Shown piece by piece: positions 1-9,394 of a stretch of DNA of 64,000 bases. The translations under genes and the position numbers were made by a program. Numbering within the stretch: position 1 is the stretch's first letter; every line of letters begins with the position of its first letter. Below the pieces are notes generated by a model. That model was not told the origin of the DNA. It worked only from the letters and a program-made list of their open reading frames with translations, and ran no database searches. The DNA is from Phenylobacterium sp. (lineage in GTDB: Bacteria > Pseudomonadota > Alphaproteobacteria > Caulobacterales > Caulobacteraceae). The stretch is from the NCBI RefSeq assembly GCF_030693405.1, contig NZ_JAUYAW010000072.1, forward strand, positions 1-64,000, written 5' to 3'.

Positions 1-1131
<1,131 letters not shown>

Positions 1132-1136
1132 GCGTG

Positions 1137-2015
1137 ATGCGTCGTCTGCCCGGGCTCTGCGCCCTGATCCTCCTGGCCCTGTCGGCGGCCTGCGCGCCCC
1201 CGCCAGCCAAGGCGCAGCCAGCGGTGTGGATCGTCCGCGATCACGATTCCGAGATGCTGCTGTTCGGCTCCATCCACCTGCTGCCGCCAGGGCTCGACTG
1301 GCGGCCGCAGGCCCTGGATGAGGCCCTGGCGAAGGCCGACGATCTCTGGTTCGAGCTGCCGGTGGATCCCGCCACCGAGCAGGAAGCCGCCCGCCTGGCC
1401 ATGCGGCTGGGCGTCCTGCCGCCGGGGCCTGGCCTCTATGAACGCCTGCCCGAAGACAGCCGGCTGCGCCTGGGCCGCATGGCGGTGAAGTACGGCCTGC
1501 CGCCCAACGTGCTCGACCAGCTCAAGCCCTGGTTCGCCGAGGTCATGCTGGTCACCACCATGGTGGGCGCCCAGGGGGCCGACATCGCCAACGGTGTGGA
1601 ACAGCAGGTCAGCGCCACAGCCCCGCCCAGCGTGCGGCGCGAGGCCCTGGAAACCGTCGAGGACCAGCTGTCGGCCTTCGACCACGTGCCCATGGACGAA
1701 CAGCTCGCCAGCCTCGCCTATAACCTCCAGGCCATGGAGGAGGACCCCGAGGCCTTCGACCGGCTGGTGGCCATCTGGATGAACGCCGACCTGGCCGCCC
1801 TGGAGGCCGAGGCTGTGGCGCCCCTGGAGGCGGTCGCGCCAGCCCTCTATGAGCGCCTGATCGTCGCCCGCAACGCCGCCTGGCTCGCCCTGCTGCAGGA
1901 CCGGCTGGAGGGCTCGGGTCGCACAGTGGTGGTGGTCGGCGCCGGGCATCTGGTGGGGGAGGTCGGCCTGCCGCAGCGTCTCCGCGCCCTTGGCTACGAG
2001 GTCGAGGGGCCTTAA
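1137..2015 (+). CDS. TraB/GumN family lipoprotein
   Basis: 292 aa. The N-terminus [19 protein letters not shown] is a signal peptide ending in a lipobox (LSAAC), which predicts an outer-membrane or periplasmic lipoprotein. The mature part has the TraB/GumN hallmarks: an early GSIHLLP motif (residues about 47-53), a central helical region and a C-terminal [14 protein letters not shown] motif. These are the two His-containing motifs of the family, which is thought to be metallopeptidase-like and related to Tiki. The function in alphaproteobacteria is not established. It starts 5 bases after mutM. A GTG one codon upstream is an alternative start. Confidence 0.85.
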   Translation: MRRLPGLCALILLALSAACAPPPAKAQPAVWIVRDHDSEMLLFGSIHLLPPGLDWRPQALDEALAKADDLWFELPVDPATEQEAARLAMRLGVLPPGPGLYERLPEDSRLRLGRMAVKYGLPPNVLDQLKPWFAEVMLVTTMVGAQGADIANGVEQQVSATAPPSVRREALETVEDQLSAFDHVPMDEQLASLAYNLQAMEEDPEAFDRLVAIWMNADLAALEAEAVAPLEAVAPALYERLIVARNAAWLALLQDRLEGSGRTVVVVGAGHLVGEVGLPQRLRALGYEVEGP

Positions 2016-2050
2016 GCGGCAAGGGACGTGTCTTCCACAGGAGCCGCCCC

Positions 2051-2848
2051 ATGTCAGCGCCCATGTCCGCGCCCAGCTACGAGACTCTGCTCATCGAGGC
2101 CCACGGCCCCGTCACCCTGATCCGCCTCAACCGCCCCGAGGCGCTGAACGCCCTCAACGCCCAGCTGCTCGCCGATCTGGAAGCCGCGCTGGACGCCGCT
2201 GAGGCCGATGCGGACGTCCGCTGCCTGGTGCTCACCGGCTCGGCGCGGGCCTTCGCCGCCGGCGCCGACATCAAGGAGATGGCCGACAAGACCTATGCCG
2301 ACATGTTCCTGGCTGACACCTTCGCCCGTAGCGCCCGGCGGATCGAGGCCTGCCGTAAGCCGATCATCGCCGCGGTCGCCGGCTTCGCCCTGGGCGGCGG
2401 CTGCGAACTGGCCATGATGTGCGACTTCATCCTGGCCGCCGACACCGCCAAGTTCGGCCAGCCGGAGATCAATCTGGGCGTCATGCCCGGCATCGGCGGC
2501 ACCCAGCGCCTGACCCGCTTCGTGGGCAAGTCCAAGGCCATGGAGATGATCCTGACCGGCCGGATGATGGACGCCGCCGAGGCCGAGCGCGCGGGCCTGG
2601 TCTCGCGGGTGCTGCCGGCTGAGACCCTGGTGGAGGAGGCCCTGGCGGCGGCCGCCAAGATCGCCGCCCAGTCGCCGGTGGCGGTGATGATGAACAAGGA
2701 GCTGGTGGAGACCGCCTACGAGACCACCCTGTCGGCCGGGGTGGCGGTGGAGCGGCGGCTGTTCCACTCCCTCTTCGCCTTCGACGACCAGAAGGAGGGC
2801 ATGGCCGCCTTCGTCGAAAAGCGGAAACCCAGCTTCAAGGGCCGCTAG
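2051..2848 (+). CDS. Enoyl-CoA hydratase (crotonase family)
   Basis: 265 aa. It hydrates 2-enoyl-CoA to 3-hydroxyacyl-CoA in beta-oxidation. The crotonase oxyanion-hole motifs are present: [14 protein letters not shown] around residue 60-75 and [14 protein letters not shown] around 110-125. The catalytic glutamates are expected in GGGCELA and in the following [16 protein letters not shown] segment, and both regions look intact. An SD (AGGAG at about 2039) precedes ATG 2051, and ATG 2063 is a possible alternative. The stop abuts the GTG start of the next gene directly. The acyl-chain specificity cannot be judged from the sequence. Confidence 0.92.
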   Translation: MSAPMSAPSYETLLIEAHGPVTLIRLNRPEALNALNAQLLADLEAALDAAEADADVRCLVLTGSARAFAAGADIKEMADKTYADMFLADTFARSARRIEACRKPIIAAVAGFALGGGCELAMMCDFILAADTAKFGQPEINLGVMPGIGGTQRLTRFVGKSKAMEMILTGRMMDAAEAERAGLVSRVLPAETLVEEALAAAAKIAAQSPVAVMMNKELVETAYETTLSAGVAVERRLFHSLFAFDDQKEGMAAFVEKRKPSFKGR

Positions 2849-3433
2849 GTGCGGATCCTCGCCTTCGGGGACTCCTTCGTGGCTGGGGTCGGCGATCCGG
2901 CCCACCAGGGCTGGCTTGGCCGCGCCCTGGCCGGGCGACCGGAGGTGACGCTGTACAATCTTGGCGTCCGCCGGGACACCAGCGCCGACATCGCCCGCCG
3001 CTGGCTGGCCGAGGCCCAGCCGCGGCTCACCGATCTTGAACCCTGCGGGCTGGTCTTTTCCTTTGGCTGCAATGACGCGAACGCCGCCGAAGGGGAGAGC
3101 TCACGACTCTCGCCGGCCGAGAGCCTGAAGAACGCCCATCTCCTGCTGAGCGCGGGCGCTCAGCAGGCGCCGGTGCTGATGGTGGGTCCGCCGCCGGCCG
3201 GAGAGCCAGGGCTCGCGGCGCGGGTCGAGGCGCTGAACGAAGCGTTCAAGGCGCTGTGCGCCCGTCTCAGGGTCCCCTATATCGACGTGCTGCGCCCCCT
3301 GGCGGTCAGCGGAACCTGGCTGGCCGAGGCCCAGGCCGGCGACGGCGCTCACCCGGGCGCGGCCGGGTATCAGCAGCTGGCCGAGCTTGTGGCGGTCCAT
3401 CCGGCATGGCGAAGCTTCACCGGCCTGCAGTGA
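2849..3433 (+). CDS. SGNH/GDSL-type esterase or lipase
   Basis: 194 aa from a GTG start that follows the TAG of the hydratase gene with no gap. The four SGNH blocks are recognisable: FGDSFVAGVGD (catalytic Ser in block I), a Gly in block II (YNLGVRRDTS), FGCNDAN (block III) and DGAHPGAAGYQQLA (block V, catalytic Asp and His). There is no signal peptide, so it is probably cytoplasmic, like the TesA-like or unknown-substrate members. The tight coupling with the hydratase suggests action on a related acyl substrate, but that is inference. Confidence 0.88.
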   Translation: MRILAFGDSFVAGVGDPAHQGWLGRALAGRPEVTLYNLGVRRDTSADIARRWLAEAQPRLTDLEPCGLVFSFGCNDANAAEGESSRLSPAESLKNAHLLLSAGAQQAPVLMVGPPPAGEPGLAARVEALNEAFKALCARLRVPYIDVLRPLAVSGTWLAEAQAGDGAHPGAAGYQQLAELVAVHPAWRSFTGLQ

Positions 3434-3458
3434 ATCCGGGCTGACCGGTCAGGCGCCA

Positions 3459-3487
3459 TTGACCGGCCCGCCGCCATCCCGTATATC
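3459..3487 (+). promoter_or_regulatory. Probable housekeeping promoter of rpsT
   Basis: TTGACCG at 3459-3465, then a 14-base spacer, then CGTATATC at 3480-3487. This fits the Caulobacter sigma-73 consensus TTGaCgS-N10-14-GCTANAWC well. It lies about 60 bases upstream of the rpsT start codon. A GANTC site (GAATC, 3432-3436) lies just upstream. Confidence 0.6.
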
Positions 3488-3550
3488 CGCGCCTCCGATT
3501 TTCACCGCCCGGACCTGCGTTCGGGCGCGTTACTTTTCGAGAGCTTCAGA

Positions 3551-3820
3551 ATGGCCAACACGCCCGGCGCCAAGAAGGCGATCCGCAAGATCGCCCGTCG
3601 CACCGAAGTCAACACCGCCCGCCGCTCGCGCGTCCGGACCTATCTCCGACGCTTCGAGGAGGCGGTCGCCGCCGGCGACGCCGCCGTCGCCAAGACCGCC
3701 TTCGTAGAGGCCCAGTCCGAAGTGATGCGCGCCGTCACCAAGGGCGTGATCCACAAGAACACCGCCTCGCGGAAGGTCTCGCGTCTGGCCGCCCGGCTGA
3801 AAAAGCTGGCCGTCGCCTAA
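3551..3820 (+). CDS. rpsT: 30S ribosomal protein S20
   Basis: 89 aa, the usual S20 length. It begins [21 protein letters not shown] and is strongly basic and helical, with the [20 protein letters not shown]-terminus characteristic of S20, which binds the 5' domain of 16S rRNA. It has its own promoter upstream and a terminator hairpin downstream, so it is a single-gene unit. Its position directly before dnaA matches the Caulobacter arrangement. Confidence 0.98.
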   Translation: MANTPGAKKAIRKIARRTEVNTARRSRVRTYLRRFEEAVAAGDAAVAKTAFVEAQSEVMRAVTKGVIHKNTASRKVSRLAARLKKLAVA

Positions 3821-3882
3821 AGCTTGACCTCGACTGCCCTTCGGGCGGCCTAGAGTCTTGAATCTGTTCGAAGAATGAACGA

Positions 3883-3920
3883 GCCCGCGCGCCTGTCCGG
3901 CGTGCGGGCTTTGTCGTTTT
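3883..3920 (+). terminator. Rho-independent terminator of rpsT
   Basis: An 11-bp stem, 3883-3893 pairing with 3899-3909 (one G-T pair), with a 5-base loop. It is followed by TTTGTCGTTTT, as expected at the end of an rpsT transcript. Confidence 0.8.
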
Positions 3921-4051
3921 CCGGGCGCCGAGGTGCGACGCCTGCGACCAATGTTCTCAGCCCAGATCGGCCATTTCGGCATTTCCCTTGTGGCGCGAGG
4001 GCTCGCGCTTGAGTCAACGAAAATATCCGCGGACGGCGCGAAGAATCACCG

Positions 4052-4080
4052 TTGACCCCCCCCGGTCCAGGACTAGTCTC
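4052..4080 (+). promoter_or_regulatory. Candidate dnaA promoter, with GANTC sites around it
   Basis: TTGACCC at 4052-4058 and a CTAG-type -10 (ACTAGTCT, 4072-4079) 13 bases later. The -35 matches well and the -10 only partly. A GAATC CcrM site (4043-4047) lies directly upstream of the -35. Others are at 3853, 3860, 4011 and 4138. The start point would fall near 4086, giving a leader of about 150 nt. Methylation-dependent dnaA transcription is established in C. crescentus, and its operation here is inferred. Confidence 0.45.
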
Positions 4081-4100
4081 TGGCCTTCAACACAGACGTG

Positions 4101-4126
4101 TTTTCCATCTGAATTCGGATGAAAAA
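4101..4126 (+). promoter_or_regulatory. Palindrome/hairpin in the dnaA leader
   Basis: A near-perfect palindrome centred on GAATTC (4111-4116): CATCt-GAATTC-gGATG, flanked by TTTTC on the left and GAAAAA on the right so that the stem extends outward. It lies in the untranslated leader between the predicted promoter and the dnaA start. It could be an RNA hairpin or a protein site. The function is unknown. Confidence 0.4.
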
Positions 4127-4143
4127 AACGGGGGCGGGACTCT

Positions 4144-4212
4144 ATGCGCTCTCCGGGTAAGCCTCTGTGGTTGTTGAATAACGTGGCCGCGGCGTGGGGT
4201 TGCGGCCAATGA
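4144..4212 (+). CDS. Candidate 22-codon upstream ORF in the dnaA leader
   Basis: ATG 4144 opens a 22-residue frame (MRSPGKPLWLLNNVAAAWGCGQ) preceded by a G-rich SD-like run (GGGGGCGGGA). Its TGA (4210-4212) overlaps an ATG at 4209 (ATGA) that is in frame with dnaA. If translated, the frame could couple to, or control, dnaA initiation. Nothing about the sequence itself identifies a family. It may simply be a chance ORF, since the region is short. Confidence 0.3.
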   Translation: MRSPGKPLWLLNNVAAAWGCGQ

Positions 4213-4238
4213 TGGCGGATGTTGGGGGAAGAGCGAAA

Positions 4239-5693
4239 ATGGCTTCTGGGGGATTGGCGGATAGAACGACGGCGACGCCGGCTGGGGCGGTCTGGACGAA
4301 GACCTGCCTGACCCTGAAACGCGAGCTGGGCGACGCCACCTTCGGCTCCTGGCTCGGCCACGCCGCCCTGCGTGAGCGGTCCGAGCATGAGGTCTGTCTG
4401 GTGGCGGCCACCGGCGTGGCCCGGGACTGGATCCGCCGCCACGCCTGGCGCCGCATCGGCGAGCTCTGGGCGCAGAACGACCCCGAGGGCCGGGCGCTCG
4501 ACCTGAAATCCCGCATGGAGTTCGACGGGGCGGCCCCTGCGGAGCCCGTGATCGCCGAGGTGACCCTCGCCGCTGCCCAGGCTGCCGCCGCCCCCGTCCT
4601 GACCCTCCACGAGGCTCCTGCGGCCTTTGAGGCGCCTGCCGCCCGCCCGGTCCGGACCCACGGCCTGCAGGAACGCTTCACCTTTGACACCTTCGTGCCG
4701 GGGCCGGCCAATGAGTTCGCCTTCGCCGTGGCCCGCCGGGTGGGCTGCTGGGCCGATGGCCATTTCAATCCGGTGGTCTTTCATGGCCCCTATGGCTTCG
4801 GAAAGACCCACCTGCTGAACGCGCTCGGCTGGGAGGCTCTGCGCACGGCCCCGGACAAGAAGGTGGTCTATCTGACCGCCGAACGGTTCACCCAGACCTT
4901 CGTCAAGGCCGTCCAGGACCGCCAGACAGCGGCCTTCAAGGATGAGCTGCGCGACGCCGACCTGTTGCTGATCGACGACGTCCACTTCGTGGCCGGCAAG
5001 GCCTCGACCCAGGAGGAGCTGTTCCACACCCTGATCGCCCTGGTTCAGGACGGCCGCCGGGTGGTGATGACCGCCGACCGGCCGCCGCACGAGCTGTCGG
5101 ACCTGGAGCCGCGCCTGCGCTCGCATCTGCAGGCGGGCCTGGTCTGCGGCATCGAGCCGGCCGACCGGGATCTTCGCCAGGGCATTCTGGAGCGCAAACT
5201 GACCATGCTGGCCCGCCAGGGGGGCTTCCCCGCTGAGGTGCGGCCTGAGGTGCTGCAGTTCCTCGCCGACCGCTTCAGCGACAGCGTGCGCGAGCTGGAA
5301 GGGGCCCTGAACACCCTGGTGGCCCGGGTGGGACCCGAGCTCGCCCAGCTCAGCCTGGACGAGGCCCAGGCCATTCTGCGGCCTCACCTGTCGGCGCCGG
5401 AGCGCAAGGTGACGGTGGATCACATCCAGAAGGCCGTGGCCGAGCATTTCGGCCTCACCCAGGCCGACCTGCTGTCAGAACGCCGGGCCCGGGCTGTGGC
5501 GCGCCCCCGCCAGGCGGCCATGTGGATCGCCAAGCAGATCACCACCCGCTCCCTGCCCGACATCGGCCGTCGGTTCGGCGGCCGCGACCACACCACCGTC
5601 CTGCACGCCGTGCGCCGTATCGAGGCCCTGAAGGCCGAGGATCCGAGCCTGGCCCGCGACCTCGACCTCCTGCTGCGCAAGCTGCGCGGCTAA
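4239..5693 (+). CDS. dnaA: Chromosomal replication initiator protein DnaA
   Basis: 484 aa from ATG 4239, which has a strong SD (GGGGGAAGAG). In-frame ATGs at 4209 and 4212 would add ten or nine residues. Domain I (FGSWLGHAALRER...ARDWIRR) is followed by a variable Ala-rich linker. The AAA+ domain has Walker A GPYGFGKTHLLNAL, Walker B LLLIDDVHF and sensor and arginine-finger segments. The C-terminal domain IV has the DnaA-box-binding signature SLPDIGRRFGGRDHTTVLHA. It binds ATP and DnaA boxes to melt the origin. The sequence is recognisably Caulobacter-like throughout. No convincing cluster of DnaA boxes was found next to it, consistent with Caulobacterales, where the origin lies several genes away. 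Confidence 0.98.
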   Translation: MASGGLADRTTATPAGAVWTKTCLTLKRELGDATFGSWLGHAALRERSEHEVCLVAATGVARDWIRRHAWRRIGELWAQNDPEGRALDLKSRMEFDGAAPAEPVIAEVTLAAAQAAAAPVLTLHEAPAAFEAPAARPVRTHGLQERFTFDTFVPGPANEFAFAVARRVGCWADGHFNPVVFHGPYGFGKTHLLNALGWEALRTAPDKKVVYLTAERFTQTFVKAVQDRQTAAFKDELRDADLLLIDDVHFVAGKASTQEELFHTLIALVQDGRRVVMTADRPPHELSDLEPRLRSHLQAGLVCGIEPADRDLRQGILERKLTMLARQGGFPAEVRPEVLQFLADRFSDSVRELEGALNTLVARVGPELAQLSLDEAQAILRPHLSAPERKVTVDHIQKAVAEHFGLTQADLLSERRARAVARPRQAAMWIAKQITTRSLPDIGRRFGGRDHTTVLHAVRRIEALKAEDPSLARDLDLLLRKLRG

Positions 5694-5725
5694 GCGCCTT
5701 AGCCGACCCCACGGTCCGCAAGCCC

Positions 5726-5760
5726 AAAGGCCCGCCACCCCGGCGGGCCTTTCGCTTTTT
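5726..5760 (+). terminator. Rho-independent terminator of dnaA
   Basis: The stem GGCCCGCC/GGCGGGCC (5729-5736 with 5742-5749) is extended by AAA/TTT pairs and followed by TTTCGCTTTTT. It lies 32 bases after the dnaA stop. Confidence 0.85.
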
Positions 5761-5801
5761 CAGCCGACGCCTGGGACGGTTTGAGGCTCTGACCTCTCTC
5801 C

Positions 5802-5886
5802 GTCATGGTCGGACTTGATCCGACCATCCATGAGCACCCAGGCGGGCCCGGTGTTTATGGACCCTCGCGTCAAGCGCGACGGTGAC
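5802..5886 (+). repeat. Dispersed two-hairpin intergenic repeat, copy 1
   Basis: Module A is GGTCGGA-CTTGA-TCCGACC flanked by GTCAT and ATCCATGA. About 25 bases later comes an inverted module B whose stem is different (TCGCG paired with CGCGA around TCAAG). It is one of four copies in the window (others at 26256, 27106 and, inverted, 62649). It lies between dnaA and the DUF2087 gene. Stems differ between copies but keep pairing, while the CTTGA loop and the TCCATG flank are constant. Confidence 0.85.
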
Positions 5887-5909
5887 GGGCGGGGGAGGGG
5901 CCGGCCAAG

Positions 5910-6434
5910 TCAGCCCCGCCGCAGCCGCCGGATCAGGGCCTGGGCCTCAGGCGGCGGCCGCTGTTCGATCCGCCGGTAGTCCTGACAGTCCTGGGTGCGC
6001 GAGACGAGGCCCGCGCTGACCATGGACCTGCGCAGGATGGCCGGGTCGCCGAAGGTGTGCAGGGCGTTCAGCCGGGCGTTGAACACCGGCTCTGAAACCG
6101 CATCCCCGGCCGGCAGGGCCGCCCACAGGGCCCAAAGCGCCAGGGCCTGCTGGGAGCGCTTGGCCGGCCATTGGGCAAGCCGCCCCTGGGCGTCGAACTG
6201 CCGGGCGATCTTCTCCACCCGCGCGAGATCGGCGGGCGGCGTCTCGATCGGCGCCTCAGGGGCGACGGAGCGGGCGCGAAAGTGTTGGAAGTTCTTCGCC
6301 CCGGCCGCCCGGGCCAGGATGTTGAGCATCTCCACATGGCCGGGCGTCGGCCCCTGGCGGGCCAGCTGGTCGCGCAGGGACTTGGCCAGGGCCGAGATGT
6401 CCGGCGTGGCGTACGGGATAGCTGTTCTGGGCAT
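5910..6434 (-). CDS. DUF2087 domain protein
   Basis: 174 aa from ATG 6434 (SD GAGGA six bases upstream), with a GTG one codon earlier as an alternative. The C-terminal half matches the DUF2087 pattern: WPAKRSQQALALWALWAAL, then FNARLNALHTFGDPAILRRSMVSAGLVSRTQDCQDYRRIE, a winged-helix-like fold with the R-R-x-[ML]-V-x-x-G-L core. The N-terminal half (MLNILARAAGAKNFQHFRA) is an Ala-rich helical segment typical of the long form. It may be a DNA- or RNA-binding regulator, but no function is established. It stands alone, convergent with dnaA across repeat copy 1. Confidence 0.75.
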   Translation of the reverse strand: MPRTAIPYATPDISALAKSLRDQLARQGPTPGHVEMLNILARAAGAKNFQHFRARSVAPEAPIETPPADLARVEKIARQFDAQGRLAQWPAKRSQQALALWALWAALPAGDAVSEPVFNARLNALHTFGDPAILRRSMVSAGLVSRTQDCQDYRRIEQRPPPEAQALIRRLRRG

Positions 6435-6640
6435 CACTCATCCTCATGAGGCGCCAACCCCGTGTCTCAGGGGCGTCGAGGTCACCGACTTTCGACCCGG
6501 CGCTTTCGGATAAGCGGGGCGTCTTCGTCTCAAGGCAGGTTTAGCTCCCCGGGTGGGGCGGTGACGCCTGGGTGAACTGCAGACCCTGACAGCGCTTCTA
6601 TCAGTCCGTCAGAGGCTGGCAAGGCTGGCCAGTCGCGCAC

Positions 6641-6672
6641 GAAAAAGGGCGGCCGCATCGCTGCGGCCGCCC
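6641..6672 (-). terminator. Rho-independent terminator of pnp
   Basis: A perfect 11-bp stem (6647-6657 with 6662-6672) and a 4-base loop. Read on the minus strand, it is followed by TTTTTC. It lies about 30 bases past the pnp stop. Confidence 0.88.
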
Positions 6673-6703
6673 TCGTTCGTCGTCAGGATGGAGGAGAGGC
6701 TGA

Positions 6704-8842
6704 TCAGGCCTCGGCCTCGGCCCCTTCCTTCTTGGACAGGTCTTCGCCAGTCACCTGGTCGACGACCTTCATGGACAGGCGGGTCTTGCCGCGATCGTCG
6801 AAGCCCAGGAGCTTGACCTTCACTTCCTGGCCTTCGGTCAGAACGTCGGAGACCTTGGCCACGCGCTCGTTGGAGATCTGGCTCACGTGAACCAGGCCGT
6901 CCTTGGCGCCGAAGAAGTTCACGAAGGCCCCGAAGTCGACGACCTTGACCACCTTGCCGGTGTAGATCGCGTTCAGCTCGGGCTCCGAGGCGATGGAGCG
7001 GATCCAGTCGCGGGCCGCATCGATCTTGGACTGTTCGGAAGCCGCGATCTTGATGGTGCCGTCGTCGGAGATGTCCACCTTGGCGCCGGTTTCGGCGACG
7101 ATCTCACGGATCACCTTGCCGCCCGAACCAATGACTTCGCGGATCTTGTCGACCGCGATCTTCATGGTTTCGATCTTGGGCGCGTATTCCCCGAGCTCAG
7201 CGCGGGGCGCGTCCATGGCCTTGGTCATCTCGTTCAGAATGTGCTGGCGGCCTTCCTTGGCCTGCTCCAGCGCCTTCTTCATGATCTCCTCGGTGATGCC
7301 GGCGATCTTGATGTCCATCTGCAGCGAGGTGATGCCATCAGCGGTGCCGGCGACCTTAAAGTCCATGTCGCCCAGGTGGTCTTCGTCGCCCAGGATGTCG
7401 GAGAGCACGGCGAAGCCGTCGGACTCCAGGATCAGGCCCATGGCGATGCCGGAGACCGGCTTCTTCAGGGGCACGCCCGCATCCATCATGGCCAGCGACG
7501 CGCCGCAGACCGTGGCCATGGAGGAGGAGCCGTTGGACTCCAGGATCTCCGAGACCAGGCGGATGGTGTAGGGGAAGTCTTCCGTCGCCGGCAGGACCGG
7601 ACGGACGGCGCGCCAGGCGAGCTTGCCGTGGCCGATTTCACGACGGCCAGGCGAACCCATGCGGCCAGCTTCCCCGACGCTGAAGGGAGGGAAGTTGTAG
7701 TGGAGAAGGAACTTCTCCTTGTAGGTGCCTTCCAGGGCGTCGATGAACTGCTCGTCGTCGCCGGTGCCCAGTGTGGCGACCACCAGGGCCTGGGTCTCGC
7801 CGCGGGTGAACAGGGCCGAACCGTGGGCCCGGGGCAGGATGCCCACTTCCGAGACGATGGGACGGACCTTGTCGACGGTGCGGCCGTCGATGCGCAGGCC
7901 GGTGTCGAGGATACCGCGGCGGACCACGTCAGCCTCGAGCTCCTTGAACACGCCGCCCAGCTTCTGGCCGTCGGCGCCGTCGGGATTGGCGTCGGACTTG
8001 GCCATGGAGGCCATGGCCTTCTGCTTGGCCTGGCTGAGCGCTTCCTGGCGGTCCTGCTTCTTAGTGACCTTGTAGGCCGCGGCGATGTCGGCCCCGACCA
8101 GGGTCTTCATCTGCGCCTTCAGGGCGTCGGTGTCGTCAGCGGCGAAGTCGAAGGGCTCCTTGGCCGAATGCTCGGCCAGGTCGATGATCGCCTCGATCAC
8201 CGGCTGGATCGACTTGTGGGCGAAGGAGACGCCGCCCAGGACCTGCTCTTCGGTCAGTTCCTGGATTTCGGACTCGACCATCATCACCGCGTCGGCGGTG
8301 CCGGCGACGACCAGGTCCATCTGGCTGGTCTTCAGCTCGTCCAGGGTCGGGTTGAGGACGTACTCGCCCTCGATGAAGGCCACCCGGGCCGCGGCGATCG
8401 GGCCCATGAAGGGGGCGCCGGAGATCACCAGGGCGGCCGAGGCCGCAACCATGGCGACGATGTCGGGATCATTTTCCAGGTCGTGCGCCAGAACGGTGCA
8501 GACCACCTGGACTTCGTTCTTGAAGCCCTTGACGAACAGGGGGCGGATCGGACGGTCGATCAGGCGGGAGACCAGGGTCTCCTTTTCCGAAGGCCGGCCT
8601 TCGCGCTTGAAGAAGCCGCCGGGGATCTTGCCCGCGGCATAGGTCTTTTCCTGATAGTTCACGGTCAGGGGGAAGAAGTCCTGGCCGGGCTTGGCGCTCT
8701 TGGCGAACACGGCGGTCGCCAGCACCACGGTCTCGCCGTAGGTGGCCAGAACCGCGCCGTCAGCCTGACGGGCCATGCGGCCGGTTTCGAGGGTCAGCGT
8801 CTTACCGCCCCACTCGATGGTCTTACGTTTGATGTCGAACAT
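6704..8842 (-). CDS. pnp: Polyribonucleotide nucleotidyltransferase (PNPase)
   Basis: 712 aa, normal length. It begins [29 protein letters not shown], and a longer in-frame extension upstream lacks similarity and is ignored. Two RNase PH-like cores are present (first [11 protein letters not shown], second [28 protein letters not shown] segment around residue 430), followed by a KH domain ([15 protein letters not shown]) and a C-terminal S1 domain ([18 protein letters not shown]). It degrades mRNA 3' to 5' phosphorolytically and forms the degradosome with RNase E. It lies downstream of rpsO on the same strand with a 268-base gap, which holds the rpsO hairpin (9079-9100) and a GGGGCC-TT-GGCCCC hairpin (8971-8984). 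Confidence 0.98.
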   Translation of the reverse strand: MFDIKRKTIEWGGKTLTLETGRMARQADGAVLATYGETVVLATAVFAKSAKPGQDFFPLTVNYQEKTYAAGKIPGGFFKREGRPSEKETLVSRLIDRPIRPLFVKGFKNEVQVVCTVLAHDLENDPDIVAMVAASAALVISGAPFMGPIAAARVAFIEGEYVLNPTLDELKTSQMDLVVAGTADAVMMVESEIQELTEEQVLGGVSFAHKSIQPVIEAIIDLAEHSAKEPFDFAADDTDALKAQMKTLVGADIAAAYKVTKKQDRQEALSQAKQKAMASMAKSDANPDGADGQKLGGVFKELEADVVRRGILDTGLRIDGRTVDKVRPIVSEVGILPRAHGSALFTRGETQALVVATLGTGDDEQFIDALEGTYKEKFLLHYNFPPFSVGEAGRMGSPGRREIGHGKLAWRAVRPVLPATEDFPYTIRLVSEILESNGSSSMATVCGASLAMMDAGVPLKKPVSGIAMGLILESDGFAVLSDILGDEDHLGDMDFKVAGTADGITSLQMDIKIAGITEEIMKKALEQAKEGRQHILNEMTKAMDAPRAELGEYAPKIETMKIAVDKIREVIGSGGKVIREIVAETGAKVDISDDGTIKIAASEQSKIDAARDWIRSIASEPELNAIYTGKVVKVVDFGAFVNFFGAKDGLVHVSQISNERVAKVSDVLTEGQEVKVKLLGFDDRGKTRLSMKVVDQVTGEDLSKKEGAEAEA

Positions 8843-9078
8843 GCGTTTTTCTTCTTTCAGGTCCCGCAGGCGTATTCCTGGCGGGGGCGGACAGGGCGTC
8901 GGACTTCCGAAATCCTCTCCAGGTGAACAGGCGTGATGAGGATTTCGTCGCAACCCTCAGCGTGCGTCTTGGGGCCTTGGCCCCGCCGCCCGATAATCCC
9001 CGGCCTGTCTCGGAGGGGGCGGTGGTGATGGCCGCATTGAGCGGCGGCGGGGTCCTTGAAGCAGGGCCCCATATGCGA

Positions 9079-9100
9079 CGCCCCCGCTTTCGCGGGGGCG
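9079..9100 (-). terminator. Strong hairpin after rpsO, probable terminator
   Basis: A perfect 9-bp stem CGCCCCCGC/GCGGGGGCG closed by a GAAA tetraloop on the minus strand, 10 bases past the rpsO stop. There is no T-tract, so it could be a partial terminator or an mRNA 3'-end stabiliser between rpsO and pnp. Confidence 0.55.
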
Positions 9101-9110
9101 CTTGGACGGT

Positions 9111-9380
9111 CTAGCGGCGGAGGCCGAGCACTTCGATGAGGGCCTGATAACGGTCGGCTTCCGACTTCTTCAGGTGATCGAGGAGCGACCGGCGCTGGGA
9201 GACGAGCTTGAGCAGGCCCCGACGCGAGTGGTTGTCCTTCTTGTGGGTCTTGAAGTGCTCGGTGAGGTTGACGATCCGTTCAGTCAGGATCGCGACCTGC
9301 ACTTCGGCGCTTCCAGTGTCGCCCTCGCTGCGGGCGTGGGTCTTGATGAGTTCGGCCTTACGGTCCGGGGTAACCGACAT
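9111..9380 (-). CDS. rpsO: 30S ribosomal protein S15
   Basis: 89 aa, canonical length. It begins [30 protein letters not shown] and contains the S15 signature [19 protein letters not shown]...[10 protein letters not shown]. It binds the central domain of 16S rRNA. It follows truB by only 14 bases and so belongs to the rbfA-truB-rpsO unit. In many bacteria S15 represses its own translation through its leader, and no obvious leader fits here because the gap is too short. Confidence 0.98.
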   Translation of the reverse strand: MSVTPDRKAELIKTHARSEGDTGSAEVQVAILTERIVNLTEHFKTHKKDNHSRRGLLKLVSQRRSLLDHLKKSEADRYQALIEVLGLRR

Positions 9381-9394
9381 CGTGCGTCTCCGCT

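Noticed and set aside
3821-4238. Replication origin next to dnaA
   Set aside because: No cluster of TTATCCACA-like boxes or AT-rich unwinding element was seen; in Caulobacterales the origin lies away from dnaA. A DnaA-box scan and GC-skew plot would decide.
6887-8926. 679-codon open frame opposite pnp
   Set aside because: An antisense frame kept open by high GC; pnp on the other strand is unmistakable. The same applies to the long frames opposite the chemoreceptor (13659-15641), ahcY (31866-33317), gyrB (53103-54215) and metE (56321-57892).
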